Origin: Nocardioides sp. URHA0020 | Lineage (GTDB): Bacteria > Actinomycetota > Actinomycetes > Propionibacteriales > Nocardioidaceae | Direction of reading: 5' to 3' | Assembly: GCF_000620705.1 (NCBI RefSeq) | Contig: NZ_KK211169.1 | Coordinates: 186,001 to 250,000, forward strand | DNA length: 64,000 nucleotides | Part shown: piece after piece, positions 7,736 through 16,322 of the stretch | How the letters are laid out: every line of letters starts with the position of its first letter | How positions within the stretch are numbered: the first letter of the stretch is position 1 | Translations under genes and position numbers: made by a program | Notes under the pieces: model-generated | Seen by the model: only the letters and a program-made list of their open reading frames with translations | Databases searched by the model: none | What the model was told of the DNA's origin: nothing

Positions 7736-10293
7736 TCCGGGCCGCCATCAAGAGCCTCCTCGGGCGCAAGGTGCGCCTGCTGCTGAGCACCTTCGCCATC
7801 GTGCTCGGCGTCGCGTTCGTCGCGGGCTCGTTGATCTTCTCCGACACCCTGAGCCGCAGCTTCACCGCGCTCTTCGCGTCCACCGTCGGCGACGTGGTGG
7901 TGCGCCCCGAGGGCGGCACGACCGCCGATGGCGCACCCTCGACGGTCACCCTCCCGGGCAGCCTCGTCGAGCAGCTCCGCGACACTCCCGGCGCCGCCCG
8001 CGTCGACGGCAACGTCAGCGCGATCGGCGTCTTCGTGGTGAGCAGGACCGGCAAGGTCGTCAGCGGCTTCGGGCCTCCCGCGATCGGCAGCAACTGGTCC
8101 GACGCTCCCGCCGGGCACGGCCTCGAGGGCCTGCGCATCGTGCAGGGCAAGGAGCCGCACGGTGCCGACGAGGTCGTCCTGGACGAGCGCACGGCCGAGC
8201 GGGCGGGCTACGTCGTCGGCGACAAGGTCACCATCATCCCGTCGACCATGCTCGCCGATCCGAAGAGCGGCGCGCCGGTCGCGCCGACCCGGATCCAGCC
8301 CGAGCTCGTCGGCATCGCCGGCTTCCCCAACGGTGGCTCACTCAACGGCGCGACGTACGCCGCCTTCGACACCCCGACCGCCCAGGAGCTCTTCCTCGGC
8401 GGCCAGGACGTCTACACCGACATCTGGGTGACGGCGGACGACGGGGTCTCCCAGGAGCAGCTGCGCGACGCGGTGCGGCCGGACCTGCCCGACAAGGTCG
8501 AGGCGGTCACCGGTGACGACGCGGCCGACGAGTCGGCCTCCGACCTGGTCGACGCCATCTCCTTCCTGACGACCTTTTTGCTGATCTTCGCCGGCATCTC
8601 CCTGGTCGTCGGCGCCTTCCTGATCGTCAACACCTTCTCGATCCTGGTCGCCCAGCGCAGCCGCGAGCTGGCCCTGCTGCGCGCCCTCGGCGCCTCCAAG
8701 CGCCAGGTGATGTGGTCGGTGCAGCTCGAGGCGTTCGTCCTCGGCGTCCTCGGCGCGACCATCGGCCTCGGCCTGGGCGTCCTGCTGGCGATGGGCATCC
8801 GAGCGCTCTTCGCCAACTTCGGCCTCGACCTCTCCGGCCAGCCGCTGATCTTCGCGCCACGCACCTTCATCGCGTCGTACGCCGTGGGGATCCTGGTCAC
8901 CATGGCCGCGGCCTGGCTGCCGGCACGGCGGACCGGGCGGATCTCGCCGGTCCAGGCGATGCGGGACGACATCGCCCTGCCGGAGTCGTCGCTGCGGCGT
9001 CGGTTCGTGTGGGGGCTCGCGCTGACGGTGGCCGGCCTGGTGGTGCTGGCGCTCGGCCTCTTCGTCGACCTCCCGCACAGCGGCTGGCAGGTCGGCGGCG
9101 GCGTGCTCGCGATCCTGCTCGGCGTCGCGGCGATGAGCCCGGTGATCAGCAAGCCGTTCCTGGCGCTGGCCCGCTCGGCGTACGCCCAGGTGTTCGGCAG
9201 CGTCGGCAACCTCGCCGGCCAGAACTCGCTGCGCAACCCGCGTCGTACGACGGCGACCGCCTCGGCGCTGATGATCGGCCTGGCGCTCGCCTGCACGATG
9301 GCGATCGTCGGCGACTCCGCGAAGGCGAGCATCGACCAGTCCGTCTCGCAGAACTTCGTCGGCGACTTCGTCGTCAGCAACGTGATCGGGACCGGCTTCT
9401 CGCCCGCGATCGGCGAGCAGATGTCGAAGGTCGACGGTGTCGACCAGGTGGTGCGCGAGCGGTTCGGCAACGCGGAGCGCAAGGGCGACAATCAGTTCGT
9501 GGCCGCGGTCGACCCCGCCTACGTCGACGCGCTCGAGCTCGACCTCGACACGTCCGGCGCGCCGGGCGGCGGTGCGGTGCTGCTGCAGCGCAGCTGGGCC
9601 GACGACCACGACCTCGCGACCGGTGACGACGTGACCCTCGACATGCCGGTCGGCTCTCGCACGTACTCCGTCAGCGGCGTCTTCGAGGACAACCCGGTGG
9701 TGGCCGCCCCGATCGTGCTGAGCCTCGACGACTTCGCGGAGGCGGGCTTCCCCGCGAGCGACAACGTGCTGATCCTCTTCACCGACGACTCCGCGGGCAT
9801 CCAGGACCGCCTGGACGCCGTCGTCGCGGACCTCCCGGTCGTCACCGTCAAGGACCAGACGGCCTTCGCGAAGGAGCAGCGCGAGCCCATCGACCAGTTC
9901 GTGCTGATGATCTTCGCGCTGCTCGGCCTGGCGCTGGTCATCGCCGTCCTCGGGATCGTCAACACGCTGGCCCTGTCGGTGATCGAGCGGACCCGGGAGG
10001 TCGGGCTGCTGCGCGCGATCGGGCTGAGCCGCGCCCAGCTGCGGCTGATGATCACCCTGGAGTCGGTGGTGATCGCGGTCCTCGGCGCGGTGCTGGGCGT
10101 CGTGCTCGGCCTCGGTTTCGGCGTCGCGCTGATGTACGCCGTCCGCGACCAGGGCCTCGAGGTGATCAGCGTCCCGGTGGGGCAGCTCGCCGTGTTCCTG
10201 GTGCTGTCGGTGGTGATCGGCGTGCTGGCGGCGGTCCTCCCGGCACGACGCGCGGCGCGTCTCGACGTGCTCCGCGCAATTGCGACGGACTAG
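7732..10293 (+). CDS. FtsX-family ABC transporter permease
   Basis: An 853-residue permease built as a tandem duplication. There is an amino-terminal helix near residues 17-37, a MacB-type periplasmic domain, then an FtsX core of three helices at roughly 275-400. A second external domain and a second FtsX core near 725-850 follow, each core containing the E-L-A-L-L-R-A-L-G or E-V-G-L-L-R-A-I-G motif after its first helix. Ten predicted membrane helices is typical of actinobacterial large permeases of this type. It pairs with the ATPase through the ATGA overlap. The exported substrate is unknown, and the GntR gene starting 85 bases downstream appears separately transcribed. Confidence 0.93.
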   Translation: MIRAAIKSLLGRKVRLLLSTFAIVLGVAFVAGSLIFSDTLSRSFTALFASTVGDVVVRPEGGTTADGAPSTVTLPGSLVEQLRDTPGAARVDGNVSAIGVFVVSRTGKVVSGFGPPAIGSNWSDAPAGHGLEGLRIVQGKEPHGADEVVLDERTAERAGYVVGDKVTIIPSTMLADPKSGAPVAPTRIQPELVGIAGFPNGGSLNGATYAAFDTPTAQELFLGGQDVYTDIWVTADDGVSQEQLRDAVRPDLPDKVEAVTGDDAADESASDLVDAISFLTTFLLIFAGISLVVGAFLIVNTFSILVAQRSRELALLRALGASKRQVMWSVQLEAFVLGVLGATIGLGLGVLLAMGIRALFANFGLDLSGQPLIFAPRTFIASYAVGILVTMAAAWLPARRTGRISPVQAMRDDIALPESSLRRRFVWGLALTVAGLVVLALGLFVDLPHSGWQVGGGVLAILLGVAAMSPVISKPFLALARSAYAQVFGSVGNLAGQNSLRNPRRTTATASALMIGLALACTMAIVGDSAKASIDQSVSQNFVGDFVVSNVIGTGFSPAIGEQMSKVDGVDQVVRERFGNAERKGDNQFVAAVDPAYVDALELDLDTSGAPGGGAVLLQRSWADDHDLATGDDVTLDMPVGSRTYSVSGVFEDNPVVAAPIVLSLDDFAEAGFPASDNVLILFTDDSAGIQDRLDAVVADLPVVTVKDQTAFAKEQREPIDQFVLMIFALLGLALVIAVLGIVNTLALSVIERTREVGLLRAIGLSRAQLRLMITLESVVIAVLGAVLGVVLGLGFGVALMYAVRDQGLEVISVPVGQLAVFLVLSVVIGVLAAVLPARRAARLDVLRAIATD

Positions 10294-10378
10294 GGCCGTA
10301 ATTGAGCCCGTCCTCCGGGCCGCGCCGGTTAGTGCCGATCGCGGGACGGGGAGCCTCTTCACTGCCTACAGTTCAGCC

Positions 10379-11098
10379 GTGGACGAGTTGCTGGAGACCG
10401 ATGGACGGGCTCTCAAGCACGTCCAGGTGCGTGAGTACGTGCGCACGCTCGTCACGGGGGCGGCACCCGGATCACCGGCTCCGTCCGAGCGCGAGCTCGT
10501 GCATCGCTTCGGCGTCGCCCGCATGACCGTACGACAGGCCATGGACGCCCTGGTGGTCGAGGGACTGCTCGAGCGCATCCCCGGACGCGGCACGTTCGTG
10601 GCCCGCCCGCGTCGTACGGCGAGCCGGCTGACCAGCTACACCGAGGAGATGGCGCGTCGGGGACTGCTGGCCGAGTCGCAGACCATCCTCGCGCGGCGCG
10701 AGCAGGCCGGGCCCGGCGTGGCCCGCGCTCTCAACGTCAGTGAGGGCGACGCCGTGATCCACTGGCGCCGGCTGCGACGGGCCGACGCGCAGCCGATGTG
10801 CATCGAGGACGCCTACCTCAACGAGGTGCTGATCCCCGGCTTCCTGCAGAGCGGCATGCCGACCAGCCTGTACGACGCCCTCGAGAACCGCGGGCTGCGT
10901 CCGACCTGGGCCGAGGACTCGATCAACGCCGACGTCGCCAGCGACGAGGAGGCCGAGCTCCTCGAGATCGAGACCGGTGCCTCGGTGCTGCGGCACTCGC
11001 GACGCGCGTCGTTGAGCGACAAGGTCATCGAGGTCTCGCGCACGGTCTACCGCGCCGACCGCTTCACCATGTGGCTGCAGGTCGGGTCGGAGAGCTAG
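10379..11098 (+). CDS. GntR/HutC-family transcriptional regulator
   Basis: A 239-residue regulator with an amino-terminal winged helix-turn-helix (about residues 16-76, including P-S-E-R-E-L and the wing G-R-G-T-F-V) and a carboxy-terminal UTRA ligand-binding domain (about 90-235). HutC-type proteins usually sense a sugar phosphate, amino acid or related metabolite. The GTG at 10379 is chosen over an upstream ATG because TACAGT at 10367-10372 ends exactly six bases before it, giving a likely leaderless mRNA, and because the protein then has normal family length. Target genes and ligand are not evident. The stop shares a CTAG with the convergent gene. Confidence 0.88.
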   Translation: MDELLETDGRALKHVQVREYVRTLVTGAAPGSPAPSERELVHRFGVARMTVRQAMDALVVEGLLERIPGRGTFVARPRRTASRLTSYTEEMARRGLLAESQTILARREQAGPGVARALNVSEGDAVIHWRRLRRADAQPMCIEDAYLNEVLIPGFLQSGMPTSLYDALENRGLRPTWAEDSINADVASDEEAELLEIETGASVLRHSRRASLSDKVIEVSRTVYRADRFTMWLQVGSES

Positions 11099-11454
11099 AG
11101 CCCCCCGAGCGGCGCGACCACGTCGCCGCTCTCCTCGCAGACCCAGACCGGATCCGGTCCGCCGAGGTCGGGCTGGATGTAGAGCACGTGCACCGGCGCA
11201 TCGTCGCTGCACTCGCGGCACACCGGCCAGCGACCGATCTGCTCGAAGAGCGCGTCCTGCACGTCCTGGGCGACCAGGCCGGCGACGTACTGCGCCCCCT
11301 CCGGCCACTGCTCGGCCCACCACTTGCGCTGCTCGACCGCATCCTCGAGAGCCGAGACGGCGTCCGCGGTCGCATGGTTGCGAGCCGCCAGGTCTGCCAG
11401 GACCCGGGCTCGCGCATCGAACAGCAGCGCGTTGTCCATCACTCCATCATGCAC
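11095..11454 (-). CDS. Conserved hypothetical protein with CxxC motif
   Basis: A 119-residue protein with a helical amino-terminal half rich in charged residues (residues 12-70) and a compact carboxy-terminal half. That half carries C79-R-E-C82, H89 and C106, a plausible zinc-binding set. I do not recognise the family. A GGAGG lies about 8 bases before the chosen ATG; a second ATG five codons later is also possible. It ends convergently with the GntR gene, the two stops sharing CTAG at 11095-11098. Confidence 0.65.
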   Translation of the reverse strand: MHDGVMDNALLFDARARVLADLAARNHATADAVSALEDAVEQRKWWAEQWPEGAQYVAGLVAQDVQDALFEQIGRWPVCRECSDDAPVHVLYIQPDLGGPDPVWVCEESGDVVAPLGGL

Positions 11455-11596
11455 CGGGCCTCCACATCCCCTCCACGGCGTCGGTAGGTCGAGTCCACGC
11501 TGGCTCGACGCCGTCGCAGCGCTGCCGAGGCGCTGTCGAGGCGGTCCCCGAGCGCGGCTCCGCCGTCCGGCGTACGCCGCGCCCTACAGTGGCGGC

Positions 11597-12313
11597 ATGG
11601 GCGACGGCCTCCTGGAGGTGACCGTCCTCGACCCGCGCGACGTCCCCGGCGCGGAGGAGGGCGGCGCGGACCGTCTGCACCTGGCCGCGGCGGGTGCAGA
11701 CGTAGCGCTGTCCCCGGAGCCGTCCGTCGTCACCGCCGTCTGCCGCGAGACGTCGCTCCCGGTGTTCGTGCTGCTGCGGCTCAACGACTCCTGGACGACG
11801 ACCGGTGGCGAGCTGACCCGGCTGGTCGGGCTGGCCGAGGACTACCTGGCGCGCGGCGCGAGCGGCGTCGGCTTCGGGTTCCTCGACGCCGACCTCGAGG
11901 TCGACACCCAGGTCTGCACGCACCTGGCCTCGGCGCTGCCCGGCGTGCCGTGGGTCTTCGGCCGGGCGATCGACGACACCCTCGACCCGCGACGCTCCTG
12001 GCGCCGGCTGCTCGACCTGCCGGGGCTCGCTGCCGTCCGCTCCGCCGGCTCGCCGCGTGGTCTCGGCGTCGGCTTCGACGACCTCATCGAGACCGCAGCC
12101 GATCCCCTCGTCGCCCGGACGCTGATGCCCGGCGGCGGTCTGCTCGCCGAGCAGGTGCCGTGGTTCGCGCGCGCCGACGTCAGCCAGTTCCACCTCGGTC
12201 GCCAGGTGCGTCCGGGTGGCTCCGCCAAGGCGTACGTCGACGCGGGGCTGGTCCGGTCCTGGCGGCTGCTCGTCGACGACGCGATGGAGCGGGCCGTCCG
12301 CTCCGCGGGGTGA
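11597..12313 (+). CDS. CutC-like copper homeostasis family protein
   Basis: A 238-residue TIM-barrel protein with the CutC family opening: an Asp/Ala-rich first strand, then E-G-G-A-D-R-L near residues 20-26, the S-P-E-P-S segment, and a central V-F-V-L-L-R-L strand. CutC was linked to copper tolerance in Escherichia coli, but that role is disputed, and no metal-binding cluster is obvious here. TACAGT at 11585-11590 stands exactly six bases before the ATG, supporting this start and a leaderless mRNA over a longer upstream frame. The DUF4031 gene follows after 10 bases. Confidence 0.75.
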   Translation: MGDGLLEVTVLDPRDVPGAEEGGADRLHLAAAGADVALSPEPSVVTAVCRETSLPVFVLLRLNDSWTTTGGELTRLVGLAEDYLARGASGVGFGFLDADLEVDTQVCTHLASALPGVPWVFGRAIDDTLDPRRSWRRLLDLPGLAAVRSAGSPRGLGVGFDDLIETAADPLVARTLMPGGGLLAEQVPWFARADVSQFHLGRQVRPGGSAKAYVDAGLVRSWRLLVDDAMERAVRSAG

Positions 12314-12323
12314 GCACTCCTCG

Positions 12324-12590
12324 ATGATCCTGATCGACCCGCCCAACGCGGCCGGGCACGGACGCCTGTGGTCGCACCTCGCCAGCGACGAGTCCTACGA
12401 GGAGCTGCACGTCTTCGCCGCGAGCGTCGGCATCCCGGCTCGAGGCTTCGACCGCGACCACTACGACGTGCCGTCCGAGTGGTACGACGAGATGCTGGCC
12501 GCCGGCGCCGTACCCATCTCCTCCCGGGATCTCGTCGCCCGCCTCAACGCGGTGGGCCTGCGGCGGCGCAAGGGCCGCCCGGCGGGATAG
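12324..12590 (+). CDS. DUF4031 domain protein
   Basis: An 88-residue protein with the DUF4031 pattern: I-D-P-P near the start, W-S-H-L, a D-E-S-Y-E-E-L-H segment, F-D-R-D-H-Y-D-V and a carboxy-terminal I-S-S-R-D-L-V. The conserved Asp and His residues could bind a metal, but no activity is known for the family. It begins 10 bases after the CutC-like gene and is probably co-transcribed with it. It converges on the deaminase gene. Confidence 0.78.
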   Translation: MILIDPPNAAGHGRLWSHLASDESYEELHVFAASVGIPARGFDRDHYDVPSEWYDEMLAAGAVPISSRDLVARLNAVGLRRRKGRPAG

Positions 12591-12635
12591 CCGCGGACGA
12601 CCCGGCCCTGGCTGTGTCCGTGGCTGTGCCCGTGG

Positions 12636-13931
12636 CTATGGCCGTGGCCACAACCGCTGCGCCCGGCGAGCCAGGTCCCGGCGCAGCTCGGTGAGGTCGG
12701 CCCCGACCAGGTGCCCGTCGCGCACGACGTGCTCGCCCCCGACGAGCACGTGCCGCGCCGAGCGCTCGGGTCCGAGGACCAGGGCCGCGAGCGGGTCGAG
12801 CACGTCGGCGACGTCGTCGCCGGGCCAGACGACGATGTCCGCCCTGAGCCCGGGAGCCAGCGAGCCGATGTCCGAGCGGCCCAGGCACGCGGCCCCGCCG
12901 GTCGTGGCCAGCGCCAAGGCGTCGGCAGGTGAGAACGCGCCCGGATCCAGATCGCGCTGGCGTGCGAGGTAGAGCGCCTGTCGCAGCTCGGGCTGCAGCG
13001 TGCCGACCTCGTTGGACGCGACGCCGTCGACGCCGAGCCCGACGGGTGCGCCGGCCGCCACGAGGTCGCGGACCCGGGCGGTGCCGGATCCCAGCCGGCA
13101 GTTGGACGACGGGCAGTGGGCGATGCCGGTGCGCGTCGCCCCCAGGCGCAGCACCTCGGCGTCGGAGAAGTGGATGCCGTGCGCGACCCACACGTCCGGC
13201 GCGATCCAGCCGAGCTCGTCAAGCAGCTCCATCGGCCGACGCCCGAAGCGCGCGATGCTGTCACGCTCCTCGTCGAGCGTCTCGGCCAGGTGGGTGTGCA
13301 GCCGCAGCCCCAGGGACCGCGCCAGCGCCGCCGACTCCGTCATCAGCCGCGTGGTGACGCTGAACGGGCTGCACGGCGCCACCGTCACCACGACGCGGTC
13401 ACCGTCGTGCAGCCGGTCGTGGACGGCGACGGTCGAGGCGAGGATCGAGTCGACGTCCTCGACGACCGAGTCCGGAGGCAGCCCGCCGTCGCTCTCGCCG
13501 AGGTCCATCGATCCGCGCGCGAGGTGGACGCGTACGCCGATCCGCCGCGCCGCCGCCGCGATGGCGTCGAACACCGAGTCGTCGCCGCCCGGCACCAGGT
13601 AGTGGTGGTCGGCCGCCGTGGTGCAGCCCGACAGCGCCAGCTCCGCGAGCGCCACGGCGCTGGCCGCCTCGACGTCCTCCGGGCTCAGCCGCGCCCACAC
13701 CGGGTAGAGCGTCGTCAGCCAGCCGAACAGCCCCTGGTCGACGGCCCAGCCCCGCGTCAGCCACTGGTAGAAGTGGTGGTGGGTGTTGATGAGGCCGGCC
13801 GTCAGGATGTCGCCGGAGCAGTCCACGACCTCGTCGCCGTCCAGCGGCGGCACCTCGCCGACGGCCACGACCAGGCCGTCCCGGATCGCCACGTCGCCCG
13901 GCCATCGCGCGCCCCTGAAGACAGTCCTCAT
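12636..13931 (-). CDS. 8-oxoguanine deaminase / guanine deaminase-like amidohydrolase
   Basis: A 431-residue metal-dependent amidohydrolase of the COG0402 group. Metal and substrate residues are visible: H51-H52-H53 after strand 1, H212-T-H214 with E217, H251 and H254, H272 and D302. The closest recognised pattern is 8-oxoguanine deaminase, which converts 8-oxoguanine to urate; guanine or triazine ring deamination remains possible. TAGCGT about 8 bases before the ATG is a likely -10. Oddity: beyond the stop, the same strand in another frame encodes an alternating Gly/His/Ser stretch (12604-12655). Only the in-frame stop at 12636 is annotated. Confidence 0.85.
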   Translation of the reverse strand: MRTVFRGARWPGDVAIRDGLVVAVGEVPPLDGDEVVDCSGDILTAGLINTHHHFYQWLTRGWAVDQGLFGWLTTLYPVWARLSPEDVEAASAVALAELALSGCTTAADHHYLVPGGDDSVFDAIAAAARRIGVRVHLARGSMDLGESDGGLPPDSVVEDVDSILASTVAVHDRLHDGDRVVVTVAPCSPFSVTTRLMTESAALARSLGLRLHTHLAETLDEERDSIARFGRRPMELLDELGWIAPDVWVAHGIHFSDAEVLRLGATRTGIAHCPSSNCRLGSGTARVRDLVAAGAPVGLGVDGVASNEVGTLQPELRQALYLARQRDLDPGAFSPADALALATTGGAACLGRSDIGSLAPGLRADIVVWPGDDVADVLDPLAALVLGPERSARHVLVGGEHVVRDGHLVGADLTELRRDLARRAQRLWPRP

Positions 13932-13967
13932 GGGGCCGGACGCTAGCGCCCGGCCGTGACGCCGGCG

Positions 13968-14576
13968 TTACGGCGCGAGCGTCTCCAGCTCCCGCTGGAC
14001 GTTGGCCCGGGCCGCGTCCTCCCAGGTCTCGCGGGCGTACGCCGTGTGGAAGAGATGAGGCTTCGCCAGCAGCTCGCGCAGGATCGCGCTGCGTCCGGCC
14101 GCGAAGGCCTCGTCGGGCACGTGGGCGTACTCCTCGCGGACGGCGGCGACGTACTCGGCGTACCGCTGCGCCGGTGCGGCCAGGATCGCCAGGTCGGCGT
14201 CGGACAGGGCGCAGCCGTTGGCGTCGTCGTCGGTGGGCTGGTGGTGCTCGGTGAGCAGCACCAGCCGGACGACCTCGTCGACGACCGCCGGGTCGACCAG
14301 GGGCGGCAGCGCCTCGGCGGCCCAGGCGGCCGAGCGCCGCTCCGCGTCGGGCTGGGCGTCGTACACGCTGTCGTGGAACCACGCGGCCAGCAGCACGGCC
14401 ATCCGGTCGAACTCCACGCCCTGGCCGGAGAGCTCGTGCACCCGCTCGAGGACCTCGGCGAGGTGCTGGCCGTCGTGGTAGCGGCGGTCCGGGTGGTCGT
14501 ACGACGCGATGAGCTGGGCGCCCAGGGGGCGGGCTCCCGGCAGCGGCCAGGCGAGCAGGAGGTCCACGTCGCCCAT
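13968..14576 (-). CDS. HD-domain metal-dependent phosphohydrolase
   Basis: A 202-residue predicted metal-dependent phosphohydrolase. The HD signature is present as H34 and H38 in Y-H-D-G-Q-H, the H68-D69 pair in W-F-H-D-S-V-Y-D, and a distal Asp in D-A-D-L-A-I-L near residue 128. Proteins of this small stand-alone type hydrolyse phosphate esters of nucleotides or similar compounds; the substrate is unknown. Its promoter region overlaps that of the divergent ketosteroid isomerase gene. Confidence 0.88.
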   Translation of the reverse strand: MGDVDLLLAWPLPGARPLGAQLIASYDHPDRRYHDGQHLAEVLERVHELSGQGVEFDRMAVLLAAWFHDSVYDAQPDAERRSAAWAAEALPPLVDPAVVDEVVRLVLLTEHHQPTDDDANGCALSDADLAILAAPAQRYAEYVAAVREEYAHVPDEAFAAGRSAILRELLAKPHLFHTAYARETWEDAARANVQRELETLAP

Positions 14577-14627
14577 TCAAGACGTCGGAGGCCGCGCGCG
14601 CTACGGTGACCGACACAAGAACGGCAC

Positions 14628-14641
14628 AAGAACCTGTTCTA
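14628..14641. promoter_or_regulatory. KstR-like operator upstream of ketosteroid isomerase
   Basis: AAGAACCTGTTCTA contains the palindromic core AGAAC-N2-GTTCT. It matches the published KstR operator pattern (TNNAACNNGTTNNA) at every fixed position except the first base. KstR is the TetR-type repressor of cholesterol catabolism in mycobacteria and rhodococci. The site lies between a TACGGT hexamer (14602-14607) and the ribosome site of the downstream gene, where repressor binding could block transcription. No kstR gene is in the window, so the assignment is inferred. Confidence 0.55.
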
Positions 14642-14659
14642 GCGCGACGAGGAGATCAG

Positions 14660-15034
14660 ATGGCAGCCAGCTCGGACCGCATCCGCCAGGTCGTCGACGA
14701 CTACGTGCGGCTGGTGGGCTCCGGCACGGCCGACGAGATCGTCGCGCTGTACGCCGAGGACGCCACCGTCGAGGACCCGGTCGGGACCGACGTCCGCACC
14801 GGGCACGCCTCGATCAGGGAGTTCTACGCCGGCCTCGAGGGGCTCCAGCAGGAGACCCGCGTGATCGCCGCGCGGATCGCCGGCGGCGAGGCGAGCTTCC
14901 TCTTCGAGATCATCACGCGGGCCGGCGAGAAGACGTACACGCTGTCGCCGATCGACGCGATGACCTTCGACGAGGACGGCCTGATCACCACGATGCGCGC
15001 CTACTGGGGCGACGCCGACATGGTGGTCAGCTGA
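14660..15034 (+). CDS. Steroid delta5-3-ketoisomerase (SnoaL/NTF2 fold)
   Basis: A 124-residue protein closely resembling Comamonas testosteroni ketosteroid isomerase, which moves the C5-C6 double bond of 3-keto steroids to C4-C5. The catalytic set is conserved: Tyr15, Asp39 in A-T-V-E-D-P-V-G, and Asp99 in S-P-I-D-A-M. The shared segment I-R-E-F-Y-A is also present. The ATG at 14660 is preferred to the GTG at 14606 because GAGGAG lies 6 bases before it and the length then matches the family. A KstR-like operator lies just upstream, supporting a steroid role. No other steroid gene is nearby. Confidence 0.85.
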   Translation: MAASSDRIRQVVDDYVRLVGSGTADEIVALYAEDATVEDPVGTDVRTGHASIREFYAGLEGLQQETRVIAARIAGGEASFLFEIITRAGEKTYTLSPIDAMTFDEDGLITTMRAYWGDADMVVS

Positions 15035-15035
15035 C

Positions 15036-16277
15036 TCAGGGTCCGCAGACCTCGGCGCTGTCCTGCTGGCTCGCGGCGAGGTGGGGCAGTGCGACCTTCC
15101 CGATCGTGGTGTTGCGACCGGTGTGGACCACGAAGGTCGGCGACTTCTTCTTGCCGTACTTGCAGTAGTGCGTGCCCTTGCCGAGGTAGGCCGAGTACTG
15201 GCCGGGCTGGGCGACGACCGTCATCCCGTTCTGCGTGGTCAGCTGGCCGCCGAAGGAGAAGACGCCCCTGCTGTTGGTGGTGGCCGTGCCGAGCTTGGCC
15301 CCGGCCTTGTCGAAGAGCAGGACCTGGGCGCCGGAGAGCGGGTACGACGGGTCCTTCGCGTCGACCACGGTGCCCGACACGGTCGCGCCGCGCTTGGTGA
15401 GGCGGTAGCTGCCGAACGCGACCCGGCCGCCCTTGACCGTGCCGCCCCTGACCTTGCCGGTCGCGGGCAGGTAGTTGCCGACGCCCGGGACGACGATCTT
15501 GTACTTGCCCGGGTAGAGACCGGAGAACGACGCCGAGCCGTGGCGCACCTTGGCGCTCCAGAACTGGCCGTTGGAGCGGCTCACGACCGTCACCGTGGGC
15601 GTGCCGGTGGCGGGGTTGGGGCCGGCGTACACGTCGACCAGCAGGCGACCGGCCTTGCGGTTGAGGTGGATGCTGACGTTCTTGGCCTGGCCCGACTTCA
15701 TCCTGGGCACCCACAGGCTCTTGGCGACGTAGCGCTTCTTGCGGTCGTAGGTGAAGACGGAGTAGCTGCCGGCCGGCAGGCCGCCCAGCGCGAACTGGCC
15801 CTTGCTGTTGGCCTTGACCTCGAAGGACTGCTCCGAGGTGTTGGCTGCCACGACCTTGGCGCCCCGGGCGACCTTGCCGCCGGCCTTGACCGTGCCGGTG
15901 ACCGCGGCGCCGCGACGCATGTGGACGTTCCTGGTCTTCGTGCCCCCGGCGCCGATGGTGACCTTGATGTCCTTGGGCGCGGCCTTGGTGACGTCGTACG
16001 CCGGGCGCTGGTCGACGAACTGGATCCGGTAGGTGCCGGGCTTCAGGCGCAGCGTGTAGATGCCGTCATGGACGGTGCGCCTGCCGAGGTAGGTCCAGTC
16101 CTTGGTGAACCACAGCATCGTCACCTTGCTGATGCCGCCGCCGTAGACGGCGCCACGCACGCGACCGGTGCCCGAGGCCGCCTCGGCGCCACCCGCCGGC
16201 GCCACGAGGAGCAGCAGGGAGCCGACCATCGCGAGGACGGCGAGGAGGGCGGTGCGGGAACGACCGGAGGTGAACAT
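15036..16277 (-). CDS. Secreted protein with carboxypeptidase-regulatory-like repeats
   Basis: A 413-residue exported protein. A signal peptide (basic start, hydrophobic residues 8-26, A-E-A-A cleavage region near 30-34) precedes several tandem beta-sandwich repeats of the CarboxypepD_reg type, each with a G-x-V-x-x-G opening and a Y-x-V turn. The segments are rich in Gly, Lys and Thr. Such repeats are structural or carbohydrate/surface-binding modules rather than enzymes. A TAGGCT hexamer at 16284-16289 (minus strand) is six bases from the ATG, suggesting a leaderless mRNA. Only one base separates its stop from that of the isomerase gene. Confidence 0.8.
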   Translation of the reverse strand: MFTSGRSRTALLAVLAMVGSLLLLVAPAGGAEAASGTGRVRGAVYGGGISKVTMLWFTKDWTYLGRRTVHDGIYTLRLKPGTYRIQFVDQRPAYDVTKAAPKDIKVTIGAGGTKTRNVHMRRGAAVTGTVKAGGKVARGAKVVAANTSEQSFEVKANSKGQFALGGLPAGSYSVFTYDRKKRYVAKSLWVPRMKSGQAKNVSIHLNRKAGRLLVDVYAGPNPATGTPTVTVVSRSNGQFWSAKVRHGSASFSGLYPGKYKIVVPGVGNYLPATGKVRGGTVKGGRVAFGSYRLTKRGATVSGTVVDAKDPSYPLSGAQVLLFDKAGAKLGTATTNSRGVFSFGGQLTTQNGMTVVAQPGQYSAYLGKGTHYCKYGKKKSPTFVVHTGRNTTIGKVALPHLAASQQDSAEVCGP

Positions 16278-16322
16278 GCGTCCAGCCTAGGTCCAGCCCC
16301 TCTAGACCACCCAAAGATCACC

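Noticed and set aside
14631-14640. SOS box candidate GAACCTGTTC upstream of the isomerase
   Set aside because: The half-sites are two bases apart, while actinobacterial LexA boxes have four between GAAC and GTTC; the spacing fits KstR better.
14606-14659. Upstream GTG start for the ketosteroid isomerase
   Set aside because: It would place the KstR-like operator inside the gene and add residues absent from the family; the ATG at 14660 has a good ribosome site.
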